DNA of 37,630 nt from a virus. The number at the start of each line of letters is the position of its first letter. Positions within the stretch are counted from its first letter, which is position 1. The stretch covers positions 1 to 37,630 of the IMG/VR virus record IMGVR_UViG_3300043427_002006; one strand, given 5' to 3'. Below, piece by piece: positions 23,492 through 31,384 of the stretch. The notes below the pieces were generated by a model. It was not told the origin of the DNA. It did no database searches and saw only the letters and a program-made list of their open reading frames with translations. The position numbers were made by a program, and so were the translations under genes.

Positions 23492-24150
23492 TAAAAATCA
23501 GGATAGTTTTTGTTACCGTTATATTTGTTAAAAGCTACGGATTTTGTTCTATTGTTTATATCAGATAATGAACCAACAACTCCATTGTTATCTCCTTTTC
23601 CTTTTTCGTCACTATCTGAAATTGCGTTAGGGTGTGTCACACCGTATTCGTTTTTATTGGTGTACGTATTTTTAACTACGTTTTGTTTTCTTAAATTAAT
23701 ATCAGTGATTGAGCCGATTTTACCATCGTTTTCTCCTTTGCCTTTTTCATCACCATCTGATATTGCATTAGGGTTATTCACACTATATCCAAAACCGTCG
23801 TTATAAATGTTTTTACCTAACAAATTAATTCGAGTATTAATATCAACAGAAGACCCTATGTTACCATTGTTTTCACCTTTACCCTTTTCGTCACCATCAG
23901 ACAATGCATTTGGATTGCTGTCTGAGTATCCATTTGATGGGTTATATGGGTTTCTTGCTAAACTATCAATTCTGGTGTTGATGTCTACAGAAGAACCTAT
24001 TTTACCGTTGTTATCTCCCTTACCCTTTTCATCTCCACTTGATAACGCATTTTCGTGATTAGAATTATATTCTGTTTTGAAATTGTAAGAATTTCTTGTT
24101 ATGTGTTCTTGTCTATATTTTTCAGCAAGTTGTTCTAATTGTGTTGCCAT
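23491..24150 (-). CDS. Tandem-repeat structural protein (47-residue repeat)
   Basis: A 219-residue protein built of four near-identical units of about 47 residues after an N-terminal 19-residue helix ('MATQLEQLAEKYRQEHIT'). Each unit reads roughly R/K-N-x-Y-x(4)-Y-S-x-x-x-P-N-A-(L/I)-S-D-G-D-E-K-G-K-G-x-N-x-G-x-(I/V)-G-S-x-x-D-I-N. The Gly-Asp-Glu-Lys-Gly-Lys-Gly cores start at residues 39, 86, 133 and (Ser variant) 180, exactly 47 apart, and a partial fifth unit ends the protein. The Asp/Asn/Gly-rich loops could bind metal. A decoration, fibre or linker protein is likely; it resembles no enzyme. Confidence 0.75.
   Translation of the reverse strand: MATQLEQLAEKYRQEHITRNSYNFKTEYNSNHENALSSGDEKGKGDNNGKIGSSVDINTRIDSLARNPYNPSNGYSDSNPNALSDGDEKGKGENNGNIGSSVDINTRINLLGKNIYNDGFGYSVNNPNAISDGDEKGKGENDGKIGSITDINLRKQNVVKNTYTNKNEYGVTHPNAISDSDEKGKGDNNGVVGSLSDINNRTKSVAFNKYNGNKNYPDF
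23530..24093. repeat. Four tandem 141-base coding repeats
   Basis: The DNA encoding the 47-residue units of the repeat protein, period 141 bases. Divergence is mostly at third positions. The antisense frames over it stay open only as a by-product of the repeat. Confidence 0.75.
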
Positions 24151-24151
24151 A

Positions 24152-24631
24152 TTACATCAAATTTTTTATTCTTTCTATCTCTTCAAATAACCCAAGTGAA
24201 GTAATGGGAGATTTGAATGAGTTATTTTTTACAAAATTAAGATTTGGTAGGAAATCGGGCTTTTTTGAGTGTTTCTTTAAAAAACTATTTTTTCTTTCTC
24301 CTGAAATTCCACCCATTTCGTCTGCCTTCTTTCTCCCTTCTTTTCTATTTGTTATTTGGTCTCTGTCCTGTCCTAATACTGACCATCCCCATTTTTCCAT
24401 TAAATCACCACCATATAAATTATGTCTTTGTGGTTCACTTAATTTATCAACATTTTTTAAATCGTGAAGAATTCTTTTAAGTTGACCATAATTTACTTTA
24501 CCCGATTGTATTAATTCTTTTGCACGATTAGTACCAACAGTATCAGTTGAACTAATCTGTAATTGTGAATTAAGATGTTTTATTATATCAGGAGGTAAAT
24601 TATATTCTCTACCCTTTAATTCTTTATTCAT
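24152..24631 (-). CDS. Hypothetical protein, probably virion- or assembly-associated
   Basis: A 159-residue basic, helical protein. It starts with 'MNKELKGREYNLPPDIIKHL', passes through 'YGQLKRILHDLKNVDKLSEP' and 'HNLYGGDLMEKWGWSVLGQD', and ends with 'SLGLFEEIERIKNLM'. The final E-x-I-x-R-I-K-x-L-(M/I) pattern also ends the WYL-like protein two genes away. I recognise no family. It overlaps the preceding gene by 8 bases and precedes the repeat protein with one base between. Possibly packaged or assembly-related. Confidence 0.6.
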   Translation of the reverse strand: MNKELKGREYNLPPDIIKHLNSQLQISSTDTVGTNRAKELIQSGKVNYGQLKRILHDLKNVDKLSEPQRHNLYGGDLMEKWGWSVLGQDRDQITNRKEGRKKADEMGGISGERKNSFLKKHSKKPDFLPNLNFVKNNSFKSPITSLGLFEEIERIKNLM

Positions 24632-25418
24632 TATCTTCCATTTGTTTTAAAATAACTTTTGGTGAAATACCATTGTCCTTTAACGTTTGAAGTAACACTT
24701 TAATCTGTCTTTTAATTATTGGGTTTAAATCTTCTTGATTTTCTTTTTCTAAAACATCGTTTTCATTTGATTTTTTAGCTATAATACTTTCCAAATATTC
24801 CTCAATAAATTTTTTAGGGTTTTCAATTAATCTAACTTTATCGGTGTTAGCTAATTTTTCATCATAACCCATTTTTTCTAATCTTTCTTCAGCCTCATCG
24901 TCAGATAACCCTAATTCATTGGTAAAATGATTTTCTGCGGTATCAAAATCCACATCATTACCCATAGTATCTTCATAACCCAACGATTTATTCATTGCGA
25001 TTTCTAATAAATCCTCTTTTGATAATTCGTATCCTTCAGCCCAATATTTCAAACTTCCTATGTTTTTACTTGCCGGTCCAAAAGCACCGAAAGTACCGAT
25101 TGTATTCATATATGACTGAACATAATCATCTGTGGTGTCTTTCGCGGTTATACCTTTAGTTGCGATATTTGATGGTTTTTCACTTCTTGCGATGTTCCCA
25201 TCAACGTCAACTATTTCATCAACTTCCTTTTCCACTTTATCAGGTATCTTATCAAAATCGGTTTTATCAGAATACTCTTTAGCCCACTTTGACCATTTAT
25301 TACCTTTTTTTCCTTTCTTTCCCTCTTTTTTTTCTTTTGCTGCGTTAGCAAAGAATAGCCTTTGTTGTGCTTTTGAGGCAAATTTCTCTTCAATTACTTG
25401 TTTTATAAACTGATTCAT
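24624..25418 (-). CDS. Phage protein with SKAQQR-type N-terminal module
   Basis: A 264-residue, very charged protein. The N-terminus 'MNQFIKQVIEEKFASKAQQR' combines a helix with a Val-Ile-Glu|Glu context and the 'SKAQQRLFFANA' motif seen at the start of many small phage and bacterial basic proteins. A Lys-rich run follows ('KEGKKGKKGNKWSKWAKEYS'). The middle contains 'MNTIGTFGAFGPASKNIGSL', and the C-terminal half is acidic then helical ('NPIIKRQIKVLLQTLKDNGI'). It is the first gene of a leftward five-gene run and has a late-type motif 12 bases upstream, back-to-back with the fibre operon promoter. Function unknown; late timing suggests virion or assembly. Confidence 0.6.
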   Translation of the reverse strand: MNQFIKQVIEEKFASKAQQRLFFANAAKEKKEGKKGKKGNKWSKWAKEYSDKTDFDKIPDKVEKEVDEIVDVDGNIARSEKPSNIATKGITAKDTTDDYVQSYMNTIGTFGAFGPASKNIGSLKYWAEGYELSKEDLLEIAMNKSLGYEDTMGNDVDFDTAENHFTNELGLSDDEAEERLEKMGYDEKLANTDKVRLIENPKKFIEEYLESIIAKKSNENDVLEKENQEDLNPIIKRQIKVLLQTLKDNGISPKVILKQMEDNE

Positions 25419-25430
25419 TAAAAATCTTTT

Positions 25431-25442
25431 TATATAAATATC
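25431..25442 (-). promoter_or_regulatory. Late-type motif GATATTTATATA (minus), divergent pair
   Basis: On the minus strand, 12 bases before the ATG at 25418. With the plus-strand copy at 25456-25466 it forms a divergent pair only 13 bases apart, serving both flanking operons. Confidence 0.6.
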
Positions 25443-25455
25443 AAACAGAGGGAAA

Positions 25456-25466
25456 GATATTTATAG
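25456..25466 (+). promoter_or_regulatory. Late-type motif GATATTTATAG (plus), divergent pair
   Basis: GATATTTATAG. The TATTTATA box ends 6 bases before the ATG at 25471, so a start at the usual distance would fall on the A of the ATG. Confidence 0.6.
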
Positions 25467-25470
25467 AAGT

Positions 25471-26916
25471 ATGAATACCCAAAATATTTTAAAGTTTTAC
25501 GGTTCGAAGTTAGATATCAGGTTAGATAGCTCTGAATTTTATGATTATGAGGTTACAAAAACAGAAAATGACTATAATTCAGACGTTTTAGACCTGTCAA
25601 CATCCATAACATATACCGCATTAACCATAAATGAGTCGTTAAATGGTTTTGGGTGTTCAAGAAACACTATCAAATTAACTGAATACGATAATAGAACTAA
25701 TGACCCGTCTTATATATATTCGGGGTTGTCAGCGACAGTTACATATTCTTCCTTCGTCAATCATATATCCCCAACATATCAACATACTATATTAAATGAT
25801 GATGTGTATGAATATGAGGGATTAACAGGAGAGACTCACTACTTTACTATAACGGCTTTTAATCAATCTTTAAGTATTCATACAGGATTTACCGCAACAA
25901 ATGAAACAGATTTAATTTTAGGATTTGTTTCGGGAACAACATCAATTGAAAAATGTGAAGGTAGATTAGATTCTCCGTCGTATTGTTGTCCGTTTCCACC
26001 AAAATTAAGTAATAAACCTTGGGCTTATCAATTTATTGACCCCATTGTTAATGGTTGTAGTCCATTTATCAAAAGGAGAACAGAAAAGGGTTGGACTCTT
26101 GACTTTATTTTTAATAGGGAAAGTTTACCTTGGTCATCTGGTGGAGTTTTTTATTACTTTGGAACCCGTGGCTCTTCCAATATAGATGATTACGCAGATA
26201 ATAATTTATCTTTTGGGTTTACTTCAGACAGAAGAATAAGGTGGACGGCTATCAGATATTCGGGAGAATGTGTTAACAACGCCTATACCGAAAGTTATTA
26301 TGTTGATTCAGACCAAACAGTTCCATTATGTACAACAGGAACCACCAAAGACTTCAACGTTACTATTGTATTCGACAGATACAAAAGATATACTGAATGT
26401 AATTTGGAAAACGATGGCGGATGGAATGATTTATTAGGTTGGAGAATTGATGAGTATAGTGAAAGTGGGACCACATCCACTCAGTTGGTAACATATGACG
26501 CAGAAAACGAAGAATTAAATAAAAAATGGGCAGACGAGAGAGAACGAAGATTGGGTGTTTTAAAAATATACCTTAATGGTCGACCAATTTACAAAAAAGA
26601 GAATTGGGAAGAGGTTGTTCCTTCAAAAAGAGGAGTACAACCATTTATACAATCTTGGGGTGGTGGTACAGGTTTAATGACTCATCACGACGGTGTTTGT
26701 TGTTTTAATATGAAAACAATCAAGTATTATGAAGAACCGTTAGATTTTGTCCACGTTAGACATAATTTTTTAACGAGATTAAATCAATATGATTTCTTTA
26801 TTTGTGGATTAAATTGTGAAGATGATGTTTACACCATTGAGGGTGGTCATATTATAAATCAAAATGGTGAAATCATAACAAGTAGCGATGGTACACACAT
26901 ACTATATAGAACATAA
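25471..26916 (+). CDS. Tail fibre/adhesin-like structural protein, Cys-rich
   Basis: A 481-residue beta-rich protein with 12 cysteines, including 'SYCCPFPP' and 'VCCFN' pairs, unusual for a phage structural protein. The N-terminal half contains Thr/Ser/Tyr-rich strands. Residues about 200-400 ('GWTLDFIFNRESLPWSSGGV', 'LSFGFTSDRRIRWTAIRYSG', 'RLGVLKIYLNGRPIYKKENW') have the look of a concanavalin-like (LamG-type) jelly roll. The C-terminus 'HIINQNGEIITSSDGTHI' is a common fibre ending. It is followed at 26935 by a fibre protein and stands at the head of the operon. Probably host-surface binding; the exact structure is not recognised. Confidence 0.6.
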   Translation: MNTQNILKFYGSKLDIRLDSSEFYDYEVTKTENDYNSDVLDLSTSITYTALTINESLNGFGCSRNTIKLTEYDNRTNDPSYIYSGLSATVTYSSFVNHISPTYQHTILNDDVYEYEGLTGETHYFTITAFNQSLSIHTGFTATNETDLILGFVSGTTSIEKCEGRLDSPSYCCPFPPKLSNKPWAYQFIDPIVNGCSPFIKRRTEKGWTLDFIFNRESLPWSSGGVFYYFGTRGSSNIDDYADNNLSFGFTSDRRIRWTAIRYSGECVNNAYTESYYVDSDQTVPLCTTGTTKDFNVTIVFDRYKRYTECNLENDGGWNDLLGWRIDEYSESGTTSTQLVTYDAENEELNKKWADERERRLGVLKIYLNGRPIYKKENWEEVVPSKRGVQPFIQSWGGGTGLMTHHDGVCCFNMKTIKYYEEPLDFVHVRHNFLTRLNQYDFFICGLNCEDDVYTIEGGHIINQNGEIITSSDGTHILYRT

Positions 26917-26923
26917 AAACTAA

Positions 26924-26932
26924 TATTTATAG
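26924..26932 (+). promoter_or_regulatory. Late-type motif TATTTATAG
   Basis: TATTTATAG in the 18-base gap between two fibre genes. The box ends 4 bases before the ATG at 26935, too close for a conventional leader, so it is either a leaderless start or a non-promoter signal. Confidence 0.45.
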
Positions 26933-26934
26933 AA

Positions 26935-28020
26935 ATGGCAGAAAATAAACTAATATCAGAACTATCAGGAATAACAAACCCAAGTCTTACGGGGTATACC
27001 GTTTATGATGACGGAATAACCACCTACAGAATGGCTTTAGGTGAATTAGTGGCATACGTAACAGCCGAGGAAGGTGATTTTGCAACTACGGGAAGTAACA
27101 CATTTAACGGAAATCAAATAATTAGTGGTAGTTTAACAATTACAGGTTCCGTAACTGCCAATTCGTTTGTAGGTAATGGTAGTGGATTGACAAATTTACC
27201 GTTATCACATTTAACAACAACATCATCGTTTAACACATTTACGGGTAATACAATGTCAATGTTTAGTAGTTTGACCCCTGTTTTAAATGATATACAAACA
27301 TCAACAAGTTCTTTAAATTCATTTACCAGTAGTATTAATACTAAAACAGGTTCATTTGCAACCACTGGCTCAAATACATTTTTAGGTAGCCAAACCATAA
27401 AAGACGCCGTTATTATCGGTCCGAGTGGTAGTAGACACACCAATAATCCTGAAATGTTACACGTCCAAAATAGTGGAAGTTTTAATATTGCACATCTTCA
27501 AGGTAATGTTGACAATTATTTTCAACTTAATATAAAGAATGAAAGTTCTGCCGCAGGAGCAAGTACTGACTTTGTTGCAACTGCCGATAATGGTACTGAA
27601 AATTTACATTATGTTAATATGGGTATCAACTCAAGTGGTTTTCTTACACCGTTTTCAGTTGGTTATCAAAATGATGCGTACCTAATTAACAGAGGTAGAG
27701 ATTTATATATTGGTTCTTTGGATGGTCCGGATTATGACCATACTCACGTTCATTTATTTTCTTCTAATAGTTGGCAGAATCCACAGATTAGTATTATAAG
27801 TGAAGGAAAGATAGGATTTAACACAGGTTCTGTAACAACAGGATACACATATGAATTTAGTGGTAGTGTTAAATTAAATAATAATTTAAAAACGGATGGA
27901 TTTACAATATTAACAAATGTAACCTCAAGTTTTACAAATGACGCGGCGGCCGCGGCTGGTGGTGTACCATTACAAGGACTATATAGAAGTGGTAGTTACG
28001 TTTTAATTAGATTAACATAA
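26935..28020 (+). CDS. Tail fibre protein
   Basis: A 361-residue Ser/Thr/Gly/Asn-rich protein. Residues 1-45 ('KLISELSGITNPSLTGYTVY') look like an attachment domain. Residues about 48-170 contain repeated 'FATTGSNTF' units and 'ISGSLTITGSVTANSFVGNG' followed by 'SGLTNL', a pattern typical of trimeric phage and phage-like fibre shafts. The C-terminus ('GVPLQGLYRSGSYVLIRLT') is a common fibre tip ending. It has no enzyme motif. It lies between the Cys-rich adhesin-like protein and a small tail protein, with late-type motifs before both fibre genes. Confidence 0.78.
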   Translation: MAENKLISELSGITNPSLTGYTVYDDGITTYRMALGELVAYVTAEEGDFATTGSNTFNGNQIISGSLTITGSVTANSFVGNGSGLTNLPLSHLTTTSSFNTFTGNTMSMFSSLTPVLNDIQTSTSSLNSFTSSINTKTGSFATTGSNTFLGSQTIKDAVIIGPSGSRHTNNPEMLHVQNSGSFNIAHLQGNVDNYFQLNIKNESSAAGASTDFVATADNGTENLHYVNMGINSSGFLTPFSVGYQNDAYLINRGRDLYIGSLDGPDYDHTHVHLFSSNSWQNPQISIISEGKIGFNTGSVTTGYTYEFSGSVKLNNNLKTDGFTILTNVTSSFTNDAAAAAGGVPLQGLYRSGSYVLIRLT

Positions 28021-28021
28021 T

Positions 28022-28390
28022 ATGGAATTTTTTATCAGACAGGGCGCAAGTGACCCAATATTGAAAATGAAATTGATTGATGACGGTAAAAACGACAAGT
28101 CGTCCTTTAATGATATGCTAGAAAATTCAGACATCACATTTGAAATGTTTGATGTTAAAACAGAAGAATATCATATCTTAAACGGTCCTTGTCTATTAAC
28201 GACAAGAACCAAAAAGTATGACCAAACAACTGACGAATACTACATTACCTATCGTTTTTCAGAAGAAGGTACGTCAGTTAAAGGTAGATACGAAGGAATT
28301 GTAACGGTTCAATTTTTAGATACAAACTCAAACCCAACAACAAAACTTATCCTTCCAATCAAAGAAAAATTATACATTAACGTAGTGTAA
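28022..28390 (+). CDS. Small tail-associated protein, possibly BppU-N/Ig-like
   Basis: A 122-residue beta-sandwich-like protein. It starts 'MEFFIRQGASDPILKMKLID', continues 'ITFEMFDVKTEEYHILNGPC' and ends 'TTKLILPIKEKLYINVV'. The opening 'RQG-x-(S/T)-xPI' followed by a 'DDGKNDKSSFNDML' turn recalls the N-terminal domain of upper-baseplate or fibre-attachment proteins. It begins one base after the fibre stop and is translationally linked to it. Likely a fibre connector, an inference from context. Confidence 0.6.
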   Translation: MEFFIRQGASDPILKMKLIDDGKNDKSSFNDMLENSDITFEMFDVKTEEYHILNGPCLLTTRTKKYDQTTDEYYITYRFSEEGTSVKGRYEGIVTVQFLDTNSNPTTKLILPIKEKLYINVV

Positions 28391-28422
28391 TTTGTTTTTC
28401 ACCGTTTAATTTTTTATATTTA
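28391..28422 (+). promoter_or_regulatory. Host-type promoter before DNA polymerase, TTTG-N20-TATATTTA
   Basis: TTTG at 28391-28394, a 20-base spacer and TATATTTA at 28415-28422 (one mismatch to TAnnTTTG). A start near 28426 gives the polymerase a leader of about 60 bases that contains the inverted repeat at 28441-28456. Confidence 0.5.
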
Positions 28423-28440
28423 TTAAGTAACAAGGCAAAC

Positions 28441-28456
28441 TGTGATTTAGGTCACA
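28441..28456 (+). promoter_or_regulatory. Inverted repeat TGTGA-N6-TCACA in the DNA polymerase leader
   Basis: TGTGATTTAGGTCACA, a perfect 5-base inverted repeat with a 6-base loop, 30 bases before the polymerase ATG. In RNA it is a short hairpin placed like the T4/RB69 gp43 translational operator. In DNA it matches the half-sites of a CRP/FNR-type operator. Both readings are inferences. Confidence 0.5.
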
Positions 28457-28486
28457 AGCTAATACGTCACTTTAAAAAAATATAAA

Positions 28487-31384
28487 ATGAAAGAGGTAAT
28501 ATCTCAGGAAGTTATTGAAAGCTTCCTTAACGGTGGTGACCCCGAAGAGTTCATCGTGGGTGTTGAATATGACTACCCAACCAACAAAATCTACAAAATT
28601 ATTCAGGACCCTATTCAGGGTAAAATCATCAAAGAAGATACGTTTACTCCATTTATGTGGGTAGGTGATTTATCAGGATTAAATTTCTATGGTAATTCCA
28701 AATCCATTCAAAAGAAAAGGATGGGTGAATTCGGTATTCTTATTGAAAAATTAGAAACCGGTGGAAATGAAAGACTTGAAGCTGGTATGAAATTTTTAGT
28801 AAAAAGTATTAAAAGTTATACTGACTTAATTTCATTTTTCAGAATGGGGGGATTAAATCCTTGGGATGAAAAATATAGACAATTTTTTACAATACTATCA
28901 CCCGTAGAACAATATCTAATTCAAAAAAGAAAAAGATTATTCAAAGGAATTGATGACTATGGTGGTGTTCATCGATTTGTATTCGATATTGAAACCACAG
29001 GTTTAGACCCTGAAACTTGTAATATCATTTTGATTGGAGTTAAGGATAACCGTGGTTTAAATGAAACAATTCCCGCATTTGGTGAAGATGGTGAAAAGAC
29101 TTGTATAGAAAGGTTTTTTTATCATATTAGAAATTTGAAACCAACAATTATTGGCGGTTATAACTCCGCATTCTTTGATTGGCCGTTTATATTAAAACGT
29201 GCACAAATACTTGGTGTTGATATTGAAGGTTTGACACAAATCTTTACATCACAAGGTATGAAAGAAAAAGAGGGGATGTTAAAACTTGCAAATGAAATTG
29301 AACCTTATACACAACACGTTATATGGGGTTTTAATATTATCGATATTGCACATTCTGTTCGTAGAGCTCAGGCAATTAACTCAGAGATTAAGTCTTGGGG
29401 TTTGAAATATATTACACAATATTTGGAAAAAGAAAAACCTAATCGTGTTTACGTTGATGGTGGTAAAATCTCAAAAATATATCTTGATAATGAAAGTTAT
29501 TATGTTAATCCTAAAACAGGTAACTATAAACAAATTGGTGACCCCGGTACTGAAGGATTAATGGAAAAATATCCCGGCAAGTTTGAGATATGGCCAGGTA
29601 GAAAAATTGTAGAGCAATATCTTGACGATGACTTGTATGAAACTATGATTGTGGATGATTCATTCTCCCAATCAACATTTCTATTGTCTAAATTAGTACC
29701 CACAACATATGAAAGAATTGCAACAATGGGTACTGCAACATTATGGAAGATAATAATGTTAGCTTGGTCATATGAAAACAATTTGGCGGTTCCTGCTAAA
29801 GATGAAAAACGAGCAATCACAGGAGGTCTATCACGTTTATTAAATGTTGGGTACTCAAAGAACATTGTTAAGTTTGACTACGCTTCACTTTATCCATCTA
29901 TTCAACTTGTGTATGATGTATTCCCCGAATGTGATATTATGGGTGTACAGAAATCAATGTTAAAGTATTTCCGTAACATTCGTATTAAGTACAAAAGATT
30001 AGCGGGAGAACTTGCGAAAACAAATCCCGTAGAGGCGGAAATGTACGACCGTAAACAATTACCAATTAAGATTTTTATTAACGCTTATTTTGGTAGTTTA
30101 TCTGCACCACAAGTATTTCCTTGGGGAGATATGAATATGGGTGAAACTATCACTTGTACGGGTCGTCAATGTTTACGTATGATGATTATGTTCTTTATGA
30201 AGAAAGGTTATAAACCTCTCGTAATGGATACGGATGGTGTGAACTTTGAAACTCCTGACACAATTAACGAACACAAGTATATTGGTAAAGGTTTAAATGA
30301 GTTAGTGGAAGAAGGTAAAGAATATCAAGGTATTGAAGCGGACACTGCAGAATTTAATGATATCTTTATGAGAAACGAAATGGGTCTTGATATTGACTAC
30401 ACTGCTCCGGCTTGTATTAATGTTTCTCGTAAGAACTACATCATTAAATTGATGAAAAAAGGTAAAGAGAAAATTAAATTAACGGGTAACACTATTAAAT
30501 CTAAAAAATTACAAACGTATATTGTTGAATTTTTAGATGAAGGTTTGAAAATGTTATTGAATGGTGATGGTTTATCTTTTGTTGAATTGTATTATGAATA
30601 CGTTGAAAAGATTTATAACAAAGAAATCCCATTAGCAAAAATTGCAAACAAATCACGTGTTAAACAATCCGTAGAAGATTATAAAAAACACATCAAGAAG
30701 ACAACTAAGGCAGGTTCATTAATGTCACGTCAGGCACATATGGAGTTAATTCTTGAAAACGATTATCCTGCTGGACTTGGTGATACTATCTATTACATCA
30801 ATAATGGTACAAAGAAAACTTCCGGTGATGTTCAGAAGATAAGTAAACCAACCAAGAAACAACAAGAAGAATATCGTGCAAAAAATGGTGTTGATATGCC
30901 GAATGATTTTATAGAAATCAATTGTTATATGATTCCTGAAAAAGATATTGTAAATAATCCAAATTTAACAGGTGAATACAATGTTGCGAGATATCTATCA
31001 AACTTCAATAAACGTATTGAACCTTTACTTTGTGTATTTAAAAAAGAAATTCGTGAGGATATTTTAATTGAAGACCCAAGTGATAGACAATACTTTACTA
31101 AATCTCAATGTGAACTTATTAATGGTCAACCGATAAAAGAAGACGGTCAAGATAAATTTGATGAAGTGATGACATTGTCAGATAGTGAGGTGTTATTTTG
31201 GAACAGAGTTGGTCGTGACCCGTTCTTTATGTATGTAGAAAACAGCTTAGAACTTGCGGACCCATATTGGGTAGACCACAATAGGAAAGTAGTTTCTCTA
31301 CAAGCAGAAAGTATTAAGAGTAACGAAGATGAAATTATCGAAACCAATGGAAACGACTTTGCTTTACACGCAGTTGAAAGTTAA
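28487..31384 (+). CDS. 43: DNA polymerase, family B, T4 gp43-like
   Basis: Replicative polymerase with 3'-5' exonuclease, 965 residues (T4 gp43 has 898). Exo I 'FDIETTGLD' (Asp167, Glu169), Exo II 'GGYNSAFFDW' (Asn226, Asp231) and an Exo III-like 'YLDDDLYETMIVDD' are present. Polymerase motif A is 'FDYASLYPSIQL' with Asp464, motif B is 'KQLPIKIFINAYFGSL', and motif C is 'DTDG' at 581-584, with Gly replacing the usual Ser; both catalytic Asps remain. The gene has a host-type promoter and a leader hairpin. Its stop overlaps the stop of the convergent neck gene by four bases (TTAA). It should be a single functional enzyme with no intein or split. Confidence 0.97.
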   Translation: MKEVISQEVIESFLNGGDPEEFIVGVEYDYPTNKIYKIIQDPIQGKIIKEDTFTPFMWVGDLSGLNFYGNSKSIQKKRMGEFGILIEKLETGGNERLEAGMKFLVKSIKSYTDLISFFRMGGLNPWDEKYRQFFTILSPVEQYLIQKRKRLFKGIDDYGGVHRFVFDIETTGLDPETCNIILIGVKDNRGLNETIPAFGEDGEKTCIERFFYHIRNLKPTIIGGYNSAFFDWPFILKRAQILGVDIEGLTQIFTSQGMKEKEGMLKLANEIEPYTQHVIWGFNIIDIAHSVRRAQAINSEIKSWGLKYITQYLEKEKPNRVYVDGGKISKIYLDNESYYVNPKTGNYKQIGDPGTEGLMEKYPGKFEIWPGRKIVEQYLDDDLYETMIVDDSFSQSTFLLSKLVPTTYERIATMGTATLWKIIMLAWSYENNLAVPAKDEKRAITGGLSRLLNVGYSKNIVKFDYASLYPSIQLVYDVFPECDIMGVQKSMLKYFRNIRIKYKRLAGELAKTNPVEAEMYDRKQLPIKIFINAYFGSLSAPQVFPWGDMNMGETITCTGRQCLRMMIMFFMKKGYKPLVMDTDGVNFETPDTINEHKYIGKGLNELVEEGKEYQGIEADTAEFNDIFMRNEMGLDIDYTAPACINVSRKNYIIKLMKKGKEKIKLTGNTIKSKKLQTYIVEFLDEGLKMLLNGDGLSFVELYYEYVEKIYNKEIPLAKIANKSRVKQSVEDYKKHIKKTTKAGSLMSRQAHMELILENDYPAGLGDTIYYINNGTKKTSGDVQKISKPTKKQQEEYRAKNGVDMPNDFIEINCYMIPEKDIVNNPNLTGEYNVARYLSNFNKRIEPLLCVFKKEIREDILIEDPSDRQYFTKSQCELINGQPIKEDGQDKFDEVMTLSDSEVLFWNRVGRDPFFMYVENSLELADPYWVDHNRKVVSLQAESIKSNEDEIIETNGNDFALHAVES

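Noticed and set aside
23510-24058. Plus-strand frames and a possible CRISPR-like periodicity
   Set aside because: The 141-base period is the in-frame coding repeat of the minus-strand structural protein; units are too long and there are no spacers.
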